In this document: positions 49,201-58,350 of the stretch, one piece after another
Layout: each line of letters begins with the position of its first letter
Position numbering within the stretch: position 1 is the first letter of the stretch
NCBI GenBank assembly: GCA_008828725.1
Contig: MEHQ01002349.1
Span: 187,227 to 251,226, forward strand
Source of the DNA: Saccharina japonica
Lineage: Eukaryota; Sar; Phaeophyceae; Laminariales; Laminariaceae
DNA: 64,000 nt
Reading direction: 5' to 3'
Program-made: the position numbers and the translations under genes
The notes under the pieces: generated by a model
Databases searched by the model: none
Told to the model about the DNA's origin: nothing
What the model saw: only the letters and a program-made list of their open reading frames with translations

Positions 49201-49735
49201 TATACAGAGTGGTGTCCCCCAAATGAACGTGCAGCCCGCCAGAGAATCTCGTTTCCTGAAAACAGGCTCCACAATAACACAAAACTCCGACACAGATGAA
49301 CGGCGTCCCAGCGGCACTGCTGTAGGTAGGTACTAGCTCCTCAATCCTATGAGGAGCCTCGCCGGCCACGAATAATTGACAAAAGCGTTCCACCCCCACC
49401 GTACACGCGCATGCGTGCCTTTGCTGGTGCTGGTGCATCTGGTCTCTGTCTTTTACCTCCTGCCCGGTTTTTGAGAAATGAGGTAAGGTCACCTGTCTGT
49501 TTCTTCGCTGGTGCTGGTGTAAGGCTAAGTTTCCTGACGCGCCCCTCTCCTGCTGTCTCTTCGTCATGGTGCAATTTTCCGTCGGTCCCTTCCCTGACAG
49601 TGCTGGTGCGGCGACAACAACTACACTGTCCACGGTAAAATCTCTGATGACATCTGCTCTTACCCTTGCGCGGGAGATGCCGACGAAATGTGTGGTGGCC
49701 GCGACGCTCTCAGTGTCTACTCCACGGGGGCTTGA
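31110..49735 (+). CDS. Secreted protein with three tandem WSC domains, 11 exons, 510 aa
   Basis: Exons read by eye: 31110-31221, 39386-39464, 40175-40309, 40944-41073, 42337-42600, 43565-43621, 44867-45136, 46196-46258, 47071-47295, 48160-48222, 49601-49735 (stop TGA 49733-49735). All introns are GT-AG, phases 1,2,2 and then 0 throughout; the lengths total 1533 bases, so the frame holds across all ten junctions. Residues 1-24 look like a signal peptide (basic start, then a VVVGLSFLGLGSL core). Residues 38-205 match no family I recognise. WSC modules lie at about 213-305, 323-414 and 417-506, each with a GC(F/Y) start, a CxxxC segment, a C(Y/W)C motif and a CGG near the end. No membrane segment or kinase follows, so the product should be secreted. 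WSC domains in yeast and fungi sit on wall sensors and glucan-binding enzymes; a role in binding cell-wall polysaccharide is inference. The link from exon 1 to exon 2, across an 8.2-kb intron, is the weakest junction; an extra phase-1 exon there could be missed. Confidence 0.82.
32637..33650. repeat. 450-bp direct duplication in intron 1 of the WSC gene
   Basis: Blocks CAGCCAAAACCGTGGCTCAT, CGGCTAGCCA(C/T)GTGGGC and TTTTTCACGCGTATCCTGCG appear in order at 32637-33070 and 33198-33650. The copies keep no common reading frame, so this is not a duplicated exon. Confidence 0.82.
33685..34500. repeat. About 400-bp tandem duplication
   Basis: GATTGAACGAAGGAAATCTG (33686, 34108), GGGTTTTGCAGTAG (about 33999, 34390) and CATATCCAGCACTTAT (about 34071, 34469) occur in the same order in both units. 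Confidence 0.82.
35197..35400. repeat. 100-bp tandem duplication
   Basis: TATCAAACCTAGCGGAGGG at 35211 and 35311, with the unit nearly identical through GTTGCTGGCTCAGGGTTG. Recent. Confidence 0.9.
36946..37384. mobile_element. hAT-type MITE, 439 bp, rich in TTGCGC words
   Basis: The ends CAGGGCATTAATTAG and its near-complement (ending CTAATTAATGCCTTG) are flanked by the 8-bp duplication GTGCTGCC at 36938-36945 and 37385-37392. The interior has many GTTGCGC/GCGCAAC words, the kind of subterminal repeats bound by hAT transposases. It lies in intron 1 of the WSC gene. Confidence 0.85.
37919..37990. mobile_element. Truncated relative of the TTGCGC MITE
   Basis: CAGGGCATTAATTTGTTGTT then GCGCCATGTTGCAAC matches the left end of the 36946 element. 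It is cut off where the SINE at 37991 begins; no right end was found. Confidence 0.6.
37991..38330 (+). mobile_element. tRNA-derived SINE, 340 bp, full length
   Basis: The head GGTCGCCCCGGTGGGCTAGC resembles an A box and GTGAGTTCGAGCCCC a B box. The body (GTTGGGAAGGCTGAACCC..., TTTGTGACCCTGGATTTGAG) is shared with the copies at 53231, 56407 and 58351, and it ends in an 18-base poly-A. It lies in intron 1 of the WSC gene and interrupts the MITE fragment at 37919. Confidence 0.85.
38593..39178 (+). mobile_element. Old SINE split by a 190-bp repeat
   Basis: The head (CGCCGGTGGTCTA; GGGGGTTCAAATCCG) and body (CTCTCGATAAAAAATC) lie at 38593-38900; the tail (GACCCCGGGTCTGAGTTACG...GGGCGAAGATAAAAAATAAG) resumes at 39092. 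Between them sits a minus-strand copy of the repeat also found at 4228 and 26885. Confidence 0.65.
38901..39087 (-). repeat. 190-bp interspersed repeat, copy 3, inside a SINE
   Basis: Reverse orientation of copy 1, including the outer GACACACTCTTCCTGAATTC-like end. It splits the SINE at 38593-39178, so it was mobile after that SINE landed. Confidence 0.8.
39386..41073 (+). CDS. Exons 2-4 of the WSC gene: unidentified N-terminal extracellular region
   Basis: Three exons (39386-39464, 40175-40309, 40944-41073) follow pyrimidine-rich acceptors ending in GCAG, ACAG and GCAG, and end at GTAAGA, GTACCT and GTACGT donors. Each junction rebuilds an AGG arginine codon. Readable landmarks are DYPKFTMRWR, VTGPCGAVLPESELASWEVF and VQLNLFVCCPFGEYELDLDV. 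The region is rich in Pro, Asp and aromatic residues with paired cysteines, which suits a secreted beta-rich fold. I do not recognise the family. Confidence 0.72.
39482..39561 (+). repeat. Orphan copy of the LINE-associated G-tract motif, in intron 2 of the WSC gene
   Basis: A 17-base G run, then CCCTCATTTGTTGCTTGCC, GTAGTCATTTGAACATTGACC and another G run. The same order occurs at the LINE 3' end (22848-22935) and in the repeats ahead of it (17870, 18131). It may be a severely 5'-truncated LINE copy. Confidence 0.55.
40384..40785 (+). pseudogene. Two decayed copies of the exon-3 tail inside intron 3
   Basis: The end of exon 3 and its donor (40226-40330) is repeated at about 40384-40456 (same GGGTCCACCG..., CCGGACAGACC and GGCAGGTAC steps) and again, more decayed, at about 40722-40790 (GCAGGAAACAGAGGCTCG and TTTCGTTATT). 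Neither copy has an acceptor AG just ahead of it, so they look like dead tandem exon duplications. Confidence 0.6.
42337..45136 (+). CDS. Exons 5-7 of the WSC gene: end of N-terminal region, WSC domain 1, linker, start of WSC 2
   Basis: Exon 5 (42337-42600) ends the N-terminal region (FHIWDTFNTIHGLHDEEVY) and opens WSC 1 at EYRGCFEAG. Exon 6 (43565-43621) is 19 codons carrying ICASHCSEYDFFGMQSGSE. Exon 7 (44867-45136) starts CYCG, completes WSC 1 through TTACGGVGAISVY, then has a proline-rich linker (PLPPPPVTPE) and the first part of WSC 2 (MVGCFADSK). All junctions are phase 0. Confidence 0.88.
42998..43150. mobile_element. CTACGGTAGAGG-family fragment in intron 5 of the WSC gene
   Basis: GTACGGTAGAGGTGCACCAT, then AAGGGTGGTCACTTGACG and CATTTTGGAGGGAAATAAAC align with the start of the 57004 and 63092 copies. 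The right end is not seen. Confidence 0.6.
43199..43296. repeat. 98-bp hairpin repeat in intron 5 of the WSC gene
   Basis: CCCGTTTTGGGGACAAA is mirrored by TTTGTCCCCAAAACGG after a short loop containing TTACTTAGAATTTGAGTGG. A half-copy, with GGTCCCACGTATTGGGGGAC and ACTTGGAATTAGTGTGG, lies at 26806-26860, and ACTTGGAATTAGTATGG recurs near 235. Confidence 0.6.
43903..44078. mobile_element. AATAAGAAACAGG MITE, copy 2
   Basis: 176 bp, ends AGTACAGGACA and its complement, with the same interior as 29870-30047. Located in intron 6 of the WSC gene, about 115 bp from the hAT-type MITE. Confidence 0.78.
44195..44467. mobile_element. hAT-type MITE, 273 bp, in intron 6 of the WSC gene
   Basis: TIR TAGGGCTGGGCACTGGC on the left and the complement of TAGGGCTAGGCACTGGC on the right. 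The 8-bp flanks CAAAGTAT (44187-44194) and CAAAATAT (44468-44475) match at seven of eight bases. Confidence 0.8.
45129..45202 (+). repeat. 37-bp tandem duplication copying the exon-7 splice donor
   Basis: TCGGCAGAGGTAAGCTTG occurs at 45128 and again 37 bases downstream, each followed by GTGGTAGATAA. Both contain a good GAG|GTAAGC donor. Using the second one would add a stop codon, so the first is taken as functional. Confidence 0.8.
45830..46050. mobile_element. Possible CTACGGTAGAGG-family fragment in intron 7 of the WSC gene
   Basis: GGTCGGGTTTCGGGAA, GAGATATTGAGCTCCTCCTC and CACTCCTACCGTG follow the same order as 62555-62660. The match is partial. Confidence 0.45.
46196..47295 (+). CDS. 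Exons 8-9 of the WSC gene: rest of WSC domain 2, start of WSC 3
   Basis: Exon 8 (46196-46258) is 21 codons with ICHELCDDG and FGTQYATE. Exon 9 (47071-47295) starts after TTGACAG and reads CWCAVDPDLTKNG, then ECDMECEGTSGEFCGG, then opens WSC 3 at EYKGCYKD. The usual CWCG/CYCG glycine is alanine here. A nearer AG at 47084-47085 would remove the CWC motif and break the frame, so the acceptor at 47070 is preferred. Confidence 0.88.
47533..47612. repeat. AGTGTACTATT short tandem repeat in intron 9
   Basis: Five to six imperfect copies of an 11-base word (TAGTGTACTAT, with GTTAG and ATCAG variants). Confidence 0.75.
47961..48140. repeat. 92-bp tandem duplication (46-bp subunits) in intron 9
   Basis: Units starting CATGC(T/C)TTA(T/C)ACACCCTCT with GATGAAAACC recur at 47961, about 48001, 48053 and about 48094. 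The larger period is 92 bases and the half-period about 46. It sits just upstream of the exon-10 acceptor. Confidence 0.8.
48160..49735 (+). CDS. Exons 10-11 of the WSC gene: rest of WSC domain 3 and stop
   Basis: Exon 10 (48160-48222) is 21 codons, VCISRCSDKGHAFAGTQYS and on to GAG|GTGAGG. Exon 11 (49601-49735) begins CWCGDNNYTVHG after CCCTGACAG and ends DALSVYSTGA followed by TGA. It contains one N-glycosylation sequon (NYT). The protein stops four residues past the domain. Confidence 0.86.
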
Positions 49736-52700
49736 TGACATGAGGCTTGCGGCTTGTGTACGGTAGGTACCAAGACAACAAACTTCTCGAGAACGGACCC
49801 GGTTGGGCGTCCCTTTGATTCTGGATCAGTACAAGAAACAGACCGTGGTTTGCGTGAGAATACCCGTCTTGTGGAGGTTAAGACGACGAATAGTTTTGTT
49901 GCATATGTTCCGGTCTTGGACACGTTATTTGGAAGGCGAATCATGTGCAAGTATGAAAGTTTTCCTTATGAGCGAGAAGGCGTCATGCACAAGGGTTTGT
50001 TTGCCACGGACGAGAAGGTGCCCGGGTGCAGGAAAACGTTCTGTATGGACCAGCACGTGTTTGTACCGCCTGCCCTTGGTTGACGCCTGCCTGCTGCCTG
50101 GGCGCTGGTGCACAGGTGGGTGCGGGCAGCCCCCCTCCCTGATAGCAACATCGAAGAGTCAAGTGTTGCTATTGAAACGTGGCTCTTACAGTATAGGGAA
50201 TCCTTAAACATATACGAAGTATACGAGTAGAGTGTTTGATACTATCAAAGTGGAACACATATTGGTGTGTAGCAGGTGCCCTATTTCGCCGCGGTGTGCA
50301 TTGCCATTAACACATTGGCACCTGCGTACAATCTAGCGTACAATCTAGGGACCCCTTTGGAATAGGGTGAGTGATGCCGCCAAAGTAGAACACCTGTTCA
50401 TAGTAGTAGTAGGTGTTACCCTCCGCTGTTCGGCTGCGCCGCCGACAGAATGGTTGTGCCTGGTGCGTGGTGTGATGTCCACGTGTAACGCTAGGACTAG
50501 CAGTAGGTTCAACATACGCGTAGCCGTGGGTGCTTCCCCGCCCTCTTCAGCCCTCTCTTCGGCAGAATCGAACGCTAAGTTGATCGCTCATGCTACAAGT
50601 AAGCTGGGTTTGTTAATTGTCTCGTACGACTTGATTATGTGAAAATGCCTGATGACCCGTAAAGTAGGTGCTGTTAAATCATCTTAAAGAGCGTTTTGTT
50701 GATTTGTTGACTATTATAATATTATAGCTCGGTGACTTCTTCCGAGCAAATTGGTTTTGGTTACCTGGTACACTACTTAAAGTGGCTCGTTCACAAACAT
50801 CCACTGGTTATGTGATGTTCACTGATTAGTTGGCGGCAGTAGTTTAGTTCCGTACACCCTCGTTCACAAGCATTCACTGGTTTTATGACGTTCACTGGGT
50901 ATTTGTCGGCAGTAGTTTAGTTTCGTGTACCCGGTACTCGTTTGGCCATCGCCCCAAATGGTGCGTTAACCGTTGCTGCCCACGGTTTGGCTGGTCGTAT
51001 AAGGCTGACCGATCGTTGAGTCCCGCCTTTATGCCCCTTCGTAGCGTCTTTCCTTCCGTGCCTCCTGATTTCGGCTCTATCCTTACTTAGGGTGGGAGTT
51101 GTAAGTCCTAGATAGGTACGAATTGCCACGAGCGTGCGATAAGCATCCAGAAGCTTATGCGCTACAAGGCTTCACGGCGTGCAATTTGAGCTACAAGGCC
51201 TAAGAAGAGCATGACCAGTTCAATTTTGGGGTTCATATGCGGTTGGATGTAACAGGTGGTGTATACGACAGTTATATTGTCGGCGAAGGATGAATTCCAT
51301 GATGTTCCGCCGCAGTAGGAGCCTATTGCAAGAGTTTGACCTGCTCAATCTGGTAGCTGACAGGTGACAAGATAGCAGTAACGTCGATTAATAGGAGGGG
51401 GGCCTGCTGTGTAACTTGGCGTCTATATACCTCGTCAAGACGAAGGTTTCCATTTCTGTTCGTAAGTTTGACTGCAAGGAAGTAGGATGGACGATAACCA
51501 ACATTGCCCTCTCTGTCTCGGGATGGTCAGCAGCATCATGCGCGAACTGTTCGCGAAGCGGTTGGTTTGATTGGTGGTGTACGTAGTTCTGGTTCTGGCT
51601 GTGGCGGGTATGTTAGGTTTGCATATTGTATGAGCTTCAGAAGAATGTGATAACACTTCAGGAGCATTTAGTAAATGTTGCGGTTGGGTACGTAGACAAC
51701 CCAGGTGTGTGTTGGGGGTACCCGTCTACTGGGCGTACCACGGTCCAATACCACGCGATGATAGCGTAATTCACTAACCTGGTCTCCAGGCGAGCTAATA
51801 TTAAACACTAAGAGTACGTTCGGGATACGTACACAATAGAGGAAACATGTCTGGGCTTCGCTCGAGACACCGGACTACCCTGATATTTAAAACAACATTT
51901 TTGTTCTGGACTACCCTACACTACTCGTACCTCGCGTTCCAGCGAAATGTGCAGCAACGATCTCCGCTGTGTATCGGGTATGTATTCATTCATGTATTTG
52001 GTTAGTACGCGAGAGTGATCACGGTTGAGCCTGCATCTGCGCGCTCAGATCTACGCGCTGAACCACACGATTCTTGAATCCTCTTTCTTGTGTACATTCG
52101 ATTTGGCAGCCCCCACGCTTCACACACCCTTGAACAGACCTACCGACCGAGTCAGGAGGTCGAGTCTACGATGACGATGACACCTTGATACACTATTATT
52201 GGAAACACCCTGCCATCTACATGGTGGCCCCAAGACGAGCCATGCGTTCAATTCACATGGCTTCGACACAATATATGTCATCTGAGACGTCTATTAGTGG
52301 AATTTCGACGTGTCTACCTGTAGCTCCTGGTTTTGTAGGGATGAACATGCTTGCGCGAACCGAACAACACGACCTACGTTTACACCTATTATATATATTT
52401 AGAGTGATGTCGCCCATTGAGAACCACTTAATAATCCCACGGGAGACCCCCGAGATAAGAACAGAGACGAAAGCAATGGCATCTTCCGTGTTGTCAACCC
52501 CCGAGATAAGAGAAGAGACGAGAACAATGGAGGCTTCGTGGTTACTATACCCGTATCCGTCTTGGAGCGAGGATTGACCACCCAGCAGCCAGCAGTGCTG
52601 CTGACAAGATCGAGTTACGCCCGTGCCGTGCGTCATCTTACATTGTAACTCAGATACTGATGTGTATCGTCCTGCGGTCACAAGCAGTGCATGCACTTAT

Positions 52701-53230
52701 ATCGTATGCACGTGGCTGTTGCTGTAACGCCACTGTCTGTAACCGCCGCTGTAACCGTCACTACTGTAACCGTCACTGTAACCGTCACTTTGCACGGTCA
52801 GTTTTCCCCTCCGACGTCCTGTCTTTTTTTGGTGTCACAGCAACTTAGTTGTTGCTGTCAGTGCTGGCGCCTCTAACAAACCGAGTGTACATACAGCAAT
52901 GCCGCCCCCTTCCATGGCCACCGTCCCGCTGTCTAAATTAGGCTCTTCACATACATACATGAGAAGCTCACCCGAAACATGAATAGTGTGTGTGCCGCCC
53001 CTAGGTTCCTACCAAATCCAGGATTATCTGCTTCTCACTTCTCAAAGTACGCGCGCCAGCGACTTGAGGTATTTTATTCGCTCGTTTGGCGATCCCCATC
53101 TATTTAGCGCTACGAGAGCATTACTCACGAGAAGGTTCAGTATTTCATACCTCAGCATTTTTCATTGCGATAATAGACGATGGGGCCCTCCCTGTGAACT
53201 CATCGTTTTTCAAGGAGACAGGATCATTTT
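49736..53230. other. No supported gene downstream of the WSC gene
   Basis: The first few hundred bases should include the WSC 3' UTR; no clear polyadenylation signal was picked out. Short tandem words lie at 52450-52530 (GAGATAAGA...GAGACGA twice) and 52735-52795 (TAACCGTCAC). Confidence 0.5.
50787..50932. repeat. 73-bp tandem duplication
   Basis: TCGTTCACAA(A/G)CAT(C/T)CACTGG through GGCAGTAGTTTAGTT at 50787 and 50860. Confidence 0.8.
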
Positions 53231-53552
53231 GTTTTTTTTGTCCATCCCATTTATTATCTTCGCCCTTCCTTTCTCTCTTCTCCCCAGTCGTAACTCAGAT
53301 CCGGGGTCACAAAGTAGGCTCTTCTCCCTCCTCCCCCACTACGGTTCTTGCCTTGCCTTTTAATCGCGAGAAGATTTCAGCACTTTCTTCCCTCGTCAAC
53401 TTTCGTCGAATTGCGCTTACCCACGCTATAATATGCGCTCTCGACAGTTGGTGTCATTTGAGGATAAAAATCTCCATACGAGGAGACTCGAACCCCCGAC
53501 CTCCAACGCTAACAGGCGTCGTGGCTGTACCTGTTAGACCACCGGGGCGACC
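53231..53552 (-). mobile_element. tRNA-derived SINE, minus strand
   Basis: The minus-strand head GGTCGCCCCGGTGGTCTAAC and B box GGGGGTTCGAGTCTCC run into a body ending in poly-A (a T-run at 53232-53239 on the + strand). This is the best tRNA-like head in the window, but it is not a tRNA gene: no acceptor stem closes and the SINE body follows directly. Confidence 0.85.
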
Positions 53553-54379
53553 GGCTTCAATGGTATACTATGAATCGTGTTAACAGGAACTGAGGACCCA
53601 GGAAGCCAACCTGCGGTCAAGGGGCGTGATGTCAGAAATCGCAATCCTCCTGGTAAATATATGTGTGTACTTCGCAGAGCTACGATACGAGTATGTATGC
53701 GTTCGGAAGCCTATCTGGGGGAGATGACTCAACCACCTTACCGAGCACTATCTGACCACCGGTGCTGATATATCACGTAGATTTTTCGATCCGTAGAAGG
53801 TCAGGTTATCCCCCCCCAATCGAGCGACTGGTAAAAACCCAGACCAACCATTGCGTATGTGCCGGAACTCTTGACACACCTGCTTCGAAGGAAGATACGG
53901 AAGTACTTGTTCGTTCCCTCGCACGTCAGATGGCCGGCGAGGAAAGGAGTCACAGCCAACCGTAAGTCGCCTTCAGCCGTTGGTGGTGATTGGGCAGCGC
54001 CGTGTCATCATCTCCACTTAGCTCTTGTTCTTCCAGCTATGAGTATAATAGCAGTAGAGGCTTCAGATTATCTCCGGTCTTGCACACCCACGATTCTGAT
54101 CAAAATGACGCTGGAAGAACGGAGGAATGCAAACAAGCTGATTGAGTTGATTGAGTAGTTTTCGTAATTAGATATGAGTATTATTGTTTGCTTTGTTATC
54201 CGGACTAGCTGTATTTATACGGACCAGCCTGTGTATATACGGACGAGGGAATGGAGTCCCGCCGCAAGGCCCAACGTAGAAGGTATTGTTCAGCTGCAGA
54301 TCACCGCTCGCTGGGCAGAAAAACGTATTCACTGCTTTCTGTGGTTTGCTCATTTCAAGTAGGTCTACGACTACCGAAC
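53553..54379. other. No gene seen between the 53.2-kb SINE and the 54.4-kb TIR element
   Basis: Short open frames only, without usable splice sites in agreement. Confidence 0.5.
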
Positions 54380-54655
54380 GACTGGTCCTATGGTAGGGGG
54401 GTCATGTATAGGTGCTTGTTTTTCACCTGCACAGAGCCACTATGCCGAGTGACTGCTTTACTGCGTTGTATAATACTCATAACCGTTTTTGTTTTTGTTT
54501 TTGCTGTTCTATATGCACTTCCATTGGAAGTTTTGTTACGCAACGCCAACACGCTTTGTTTAGGTCCAATTCTTAGCTAGATTCGGAGCCACTCCTCTGA
54601 GTGGCCAAAACTCTGTAGTGAAAATGTGGTTACCCCCCCTATCGTAGGACCAGTC
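54380..54655. mobile_element. 276-bp TIR element
   Basis: GACTGGTCCTATGGTAGGGG at 54380 is mirrored by the complement ending at 54655 (about 23 of 25 bases). Flanks CCGAAC and CCGAAT may be the target duplication. No coding sequence. Confidence 0.65.
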
Positions 54656-55739
54656 CGAATCGGCTTTACGCGATAAACGATTCCCTGCCGGTCGAGGCTG
54701 TAGTGATCCCGGCGTCATTTGTGTCGTCTCTTCCAAAATTACACACACCTAAGTGACCCACCCCTGACCGTTTGTGCGGAAAATCTGGTTTGAGTACTGG
54801 CTTCACCGGGGCTCACAACCTCCGCATGTTGATGTGGAATTCCTTTCAAGAAACACGTCATACCTTCCCCCTTCTTGACAGACAGCAAAGCTGCCTTTCG
54901 TGGGCTTGACGGACACCAAACTGCTGTACTACCAGTAGGTTTTACAGTAGTGTAGAACACTGCCCCCACCATCCTTGACAGTGCACGTGTTCCCCTACTT
55001 CACATGTCTCTGGTCACCTTCGTTTTCAAGCGTTTTTAGATCACCCTGTGTCTCGCCTCGAAACGTCCCGCCTCAAACGTCGCTTGCCCAGGGGGTCACG
55101 TCCCCGTTATATAACTCAAGGCAAATCAAACAGAGTCAACACGTATTTGGCTGTGAACACGCGTCTTCTTTACGGTGATCGGAGCGCAGCCATCGCATGC
55201 CGAATTTAATTCGGGCCTTTGGCTCTGACGGGTGGCAAGTAGGACGCTCGTCGGAGTTCCTAATATAATCCGGTCTTTGTCAGGCTAATTTGTATTGAAG
55301 GAAGACGTGACGGGGTTGGGGTTCCGCTACCGCCTCCATCCAATATGACAGAGCAATACTCACCATAGTTGGTGCTTTGGGTGTCCACGAGTGAGTATTA
55401 AAACGGTGTGTTGTCGTTTGATATCTCTCCCGCTTCCAAAATTCGTGAAGGCATGAGTAACTGCCACCCCTACGGTTTCGCCGAGGGGTAAGGAACTGGC
55501 GCCAGCACATTTTCCGGGGTGATGGTCACCGCGAAAGACAGTAATCATTGGAACATTGTGCTTGGTTTGGGACGTATTTTATTGCTACACAGTAGCCTCT
55601 CCAACATCCTAGACTACTCTTATCGCTATCCTCGAATCACCGACTGTCGCCGGCGCCTGGAACAAGTACATCTCAACATCACGTCTTACCAATACAACAG
55701 CCAAGCGTGAACCGATCCCTACATAGTGGTTCCTTGCAG

Positions 55740-56289
55740 GTTTTCTGCGCCTTGCAAAAGCATCGGCCCTTGCGGATGGCACGACGACTCTGTCAGCCCC
55801 AGAGGTACCCCCAGAAACTATCTACGTTACAGACGAATTGGGCACATCAACTCCCAAGGTTTGAGGATCCTCCATACTTCACCGACAACGGCTTCACCTA
55901 CGTACAGTGGCAGCACGCCATCTCGTCAGGTGTATACGCTTGGGGAACACGAACAAAGAAAAACACCTCGCCCAAGGCCACTGCATGATCTACATCACCA
56001 CCGGTTGGTCTTGCCACTTGGTGTGCGCCGACCGGCTCGGGCCCGTACCTCCTCCGATGTGATCAGAAATTTACGGTTGAAGTCGCCACCAGAAACTTTC
56101 GCGACAGGTCTACAGGTCACGGACATGGGCGTGGACACACTGACAGCCGGTACTGGTGTTGGCACACATCCCAGTCAGAGGCGTCAATGCACCTAAACGA
56201 AGTCCGCACGCTCATTGGAGAAGCCACACCAGAAGAAGCACGCAAGTGCAACATGGGACACGCTTGCTGGAGATCTCTCTGGCTACAGG
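55740..56289 (+). pseudogene. Decayed coding-like region, unidentified
   Basis: An acceptor-like TTCCTTGCAG precedes a stretch reading ALADGTTTLSAPEVPPETIY; about 200 bases further a different frame reads KFTVEVATRNFRDR and MHLNEVRTLIGEATPEEARK, ending at a good donor CTACAG|GTAAAC. No single frame spans it. It may be remains of a gene or of a mobile element. Confidence 0.25.
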
Positions 56290-56406
56290 TAAACGCGAGC
56301 ATGCGTCGGAATCGTTCTTTTTTTAGTAGGTGGAAGAGGTATCTTACGCCAAGGTCTCTCCGGGGTACGAGCCCGGTTGGTCCTACGATTGAACTCGCCA
56401 CCCTCC

Positions 56407-56743
56407 TTTTTTTTTCTGCATCCTATTTAATATCTTTGCCCTTCCTTTCTCTCTCCTTCCTAGTCGTAACTCAGACCCGGGGTCACAAAGTAGGCTCCTC
56501 TCCCTCCTCCCCCACTACGGCTCTTGCCTTGCATTTTTTTCGCGAGAAGACTTCAGCTTTTTCTTCCCTCGTCGACTCGCATCGAATTGTGCCTACCCAC
56601 GCTACTAGGCGCTCTCAGCAGTTGATCCCGTTTTTTTAATTAGTTTTGCAAATAAACTAAAAAGTCCGACCTACGTAAGTTTCGCACTCCAGACACAAAC
56701 CTTTAGAAGCGTTCGGGGTTACCTCTAGACCATCGGGGCGACC
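56407..56743 (-). mobile_element. tRNA-derived SINE, minus strand, diverged head
   Basis: The body (CCCGGGTCTGAGTTACGACT on the minus strand) is nearly identical to the 53231 copy. The head keeps GGTCGCCCCGATGGTCTAG, but the B-box area has drifted. Confidence 0.82.
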
Positions 56744-56760
56744 GACCTTAGGCTGAGGGA

Positions 56761-57015
56761 ATGCGCTCGACTATATGCTGCTACCGTACCCTGCTTGCTA
56801 AGCCTTGTTCGGATGGGGAGGGTGCGGCTGCTCGAAACGGCTACGAGGAGGTTAGAGAAGAGGGTCACGTTAACGCCCTTGTGGTGTGGGGAGCCTGCAG
56901 AATGTCGGAGTTACTTGACCGAGTTCTCCGTCGTCCTCTCGTAGCGGAGGGAATGCGCATGAGATACTGGAAATCCGTTGTGCTAAGCCAGGCATTGCGA
57001 CGCACGCTACGGTAG
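56761..57015 (+). CDS. Coding-like stretch, unidentified
   Basis: 84 open codons with NALVVWGACRMSELLDRVLR and RYWKSVVLSQALRRT, protein-like in composition. It runs into the end of the CTACGGTAGAGG-family element, where its stop lies, so any gene here is truncated by that insertion. Confidence 0.2.
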   Translation: MRSTICCYRTLLAKPCSDGEGAAARNGYEEVREEGHVNALVVWGACRMSELLDRVLRRPLVAEGMRMRYWKSVVLSQALRRTLR

Positions 57016-57780
57016 CCTGGATGCAGGTGCACCTGCATACAGGCCATGTTTAGCCTTCTGAGGGTGGTCACTTGAGGAGCTCTATACTAATACTATGTCA
57101 AAAACTGATTTTGGAGGAAACCAAAGTGATACCTGATGAACAATATCATGACCCAAGTATACCACGAAAAACGTTTCATCACGGAGTTAAATTCGGACGA
57201 TTTTGGGTTAAGGTGCGTCGTCATTCCGAAAATGTTTCAGCCGAAACGTAGTACGCATCTTGTCCAGATCTGGGAAGGTTACCGGTATAATTTACTGTTA
57301 AAGGGAGGCGCCAGAAGAGGCCCCTGTAAAATCACGTTCAGACGCGGGGGCGTAGCACTGGTTCGAGTTATCCAGATGAGCCGATGGGAGCGGTATGTGT
57401 TGAAAACTCTGGCACTGCGAGGCTGCGGCTATCACCAGTGTTTTCAGGCAGACGATGGAAGTCCCTCGGGAACACCTACCACCGAACGGAGACTCTGTCT
57501 ATACACTGGAATCTGCCACCTTGACGAGGTGCTGGACCCACCCCACGGTAGGGGCGCAGCAGAATTTGCTGAGCTCCTCACATGAGGAGCTCAATGTCTC
57601 ACCCAAAACATGACTTCGGAAACATTCGCTCGCGCAACCCGATCAGACCTTCCAATGCGGTAGTCCAAAAAACTATATACCAGTAAAGTATTAATAGTAT
57701 CCGCTGGTTACTCACGTGAGGAGCTTAACCGGTCAGAGAATACAGAGCCCAAAACTGGAACCCCTACCGTGGGACTGCTC
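57004..57780. mobile_element. CTACGGTAGAGG-family element, long copy
   Basis: It begins CGCTACGGTAG, has AGGGTGGTCACTTGAGGAGC and CTGATTTTGGAGGAAA in common with the other copies, and ends near CCCCTACCGTGGG. It holds an open stretch of 149 codons (57136-57585) that resembles nothing I know. It may be two nested copies, since another end-like block lies at 57545. Confidence 0.55.
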
Positions 57781-58350
57781 GCTGCGGCTACTCGTTGGAG
57801 GAAGCTGTTTGTCTCCGTCACAAATGGTCCCGACAAATCGACGTGTACTGGCGAACAGGCGCGCTAGCACCAACACCTCAATGCAACGCCGTTTCAGCTG
57901 GGGCCATCGAATGGAAGTGCTGACAGCGAGCAGCCATCCGATAAAACAACGACATGAACAATGGTGACGGGCTGCCAACACGTAGGGCGTTGTCTTCACT
58001 CATCACCAGTATGATACACGTGTTGAGCGGTTACAGGAGCAAGGTTTATGGGTTACAAACACGGCGGGGGCGCTGGCCTCATCTGTACACGTATTGAGCG
58101 GCACCGTTGTGGCCCTCCCAGCGACTGTGTCTGATCGATGTGTTTACGCACACACGTATGTTCGGCACACGGCAAGCACCTCCAGCATTCTGACTGTAAA
58201 CGTGTTGGCTGTCTGTTCCCCTTGGACCGAACCGCACTACATGCGGGGTTCATCACGCTAACGTGTGGCCCGATTCAGCATGTCTGGCATGGTACGAATC
58301 CGAGCGTCCTCCTGTACGGGTATACTGCATTATTAGTAGTATGTTAGGAA

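Noticed and set aside
49754-50083. 110-codon open frame just after the WSC stop codon
   Set aside because: No acceptor in phase with exon 11 before its stop; probably 3' UTR or intergenic sequence.
53460-53560. Possible tRNA gene on the minus strand
   Set aside because: A and B boxes are present, but the acceptor stem does not close and a SINE body with poly-A follows; the same head occurs in other SINE copies.
57136-57585. 149-codon open frame on the + strand as a gene
   Set aside because: It lies within a CTACGGTAGAGG-family element, has no recognisable domain, and other copies do not keep it.
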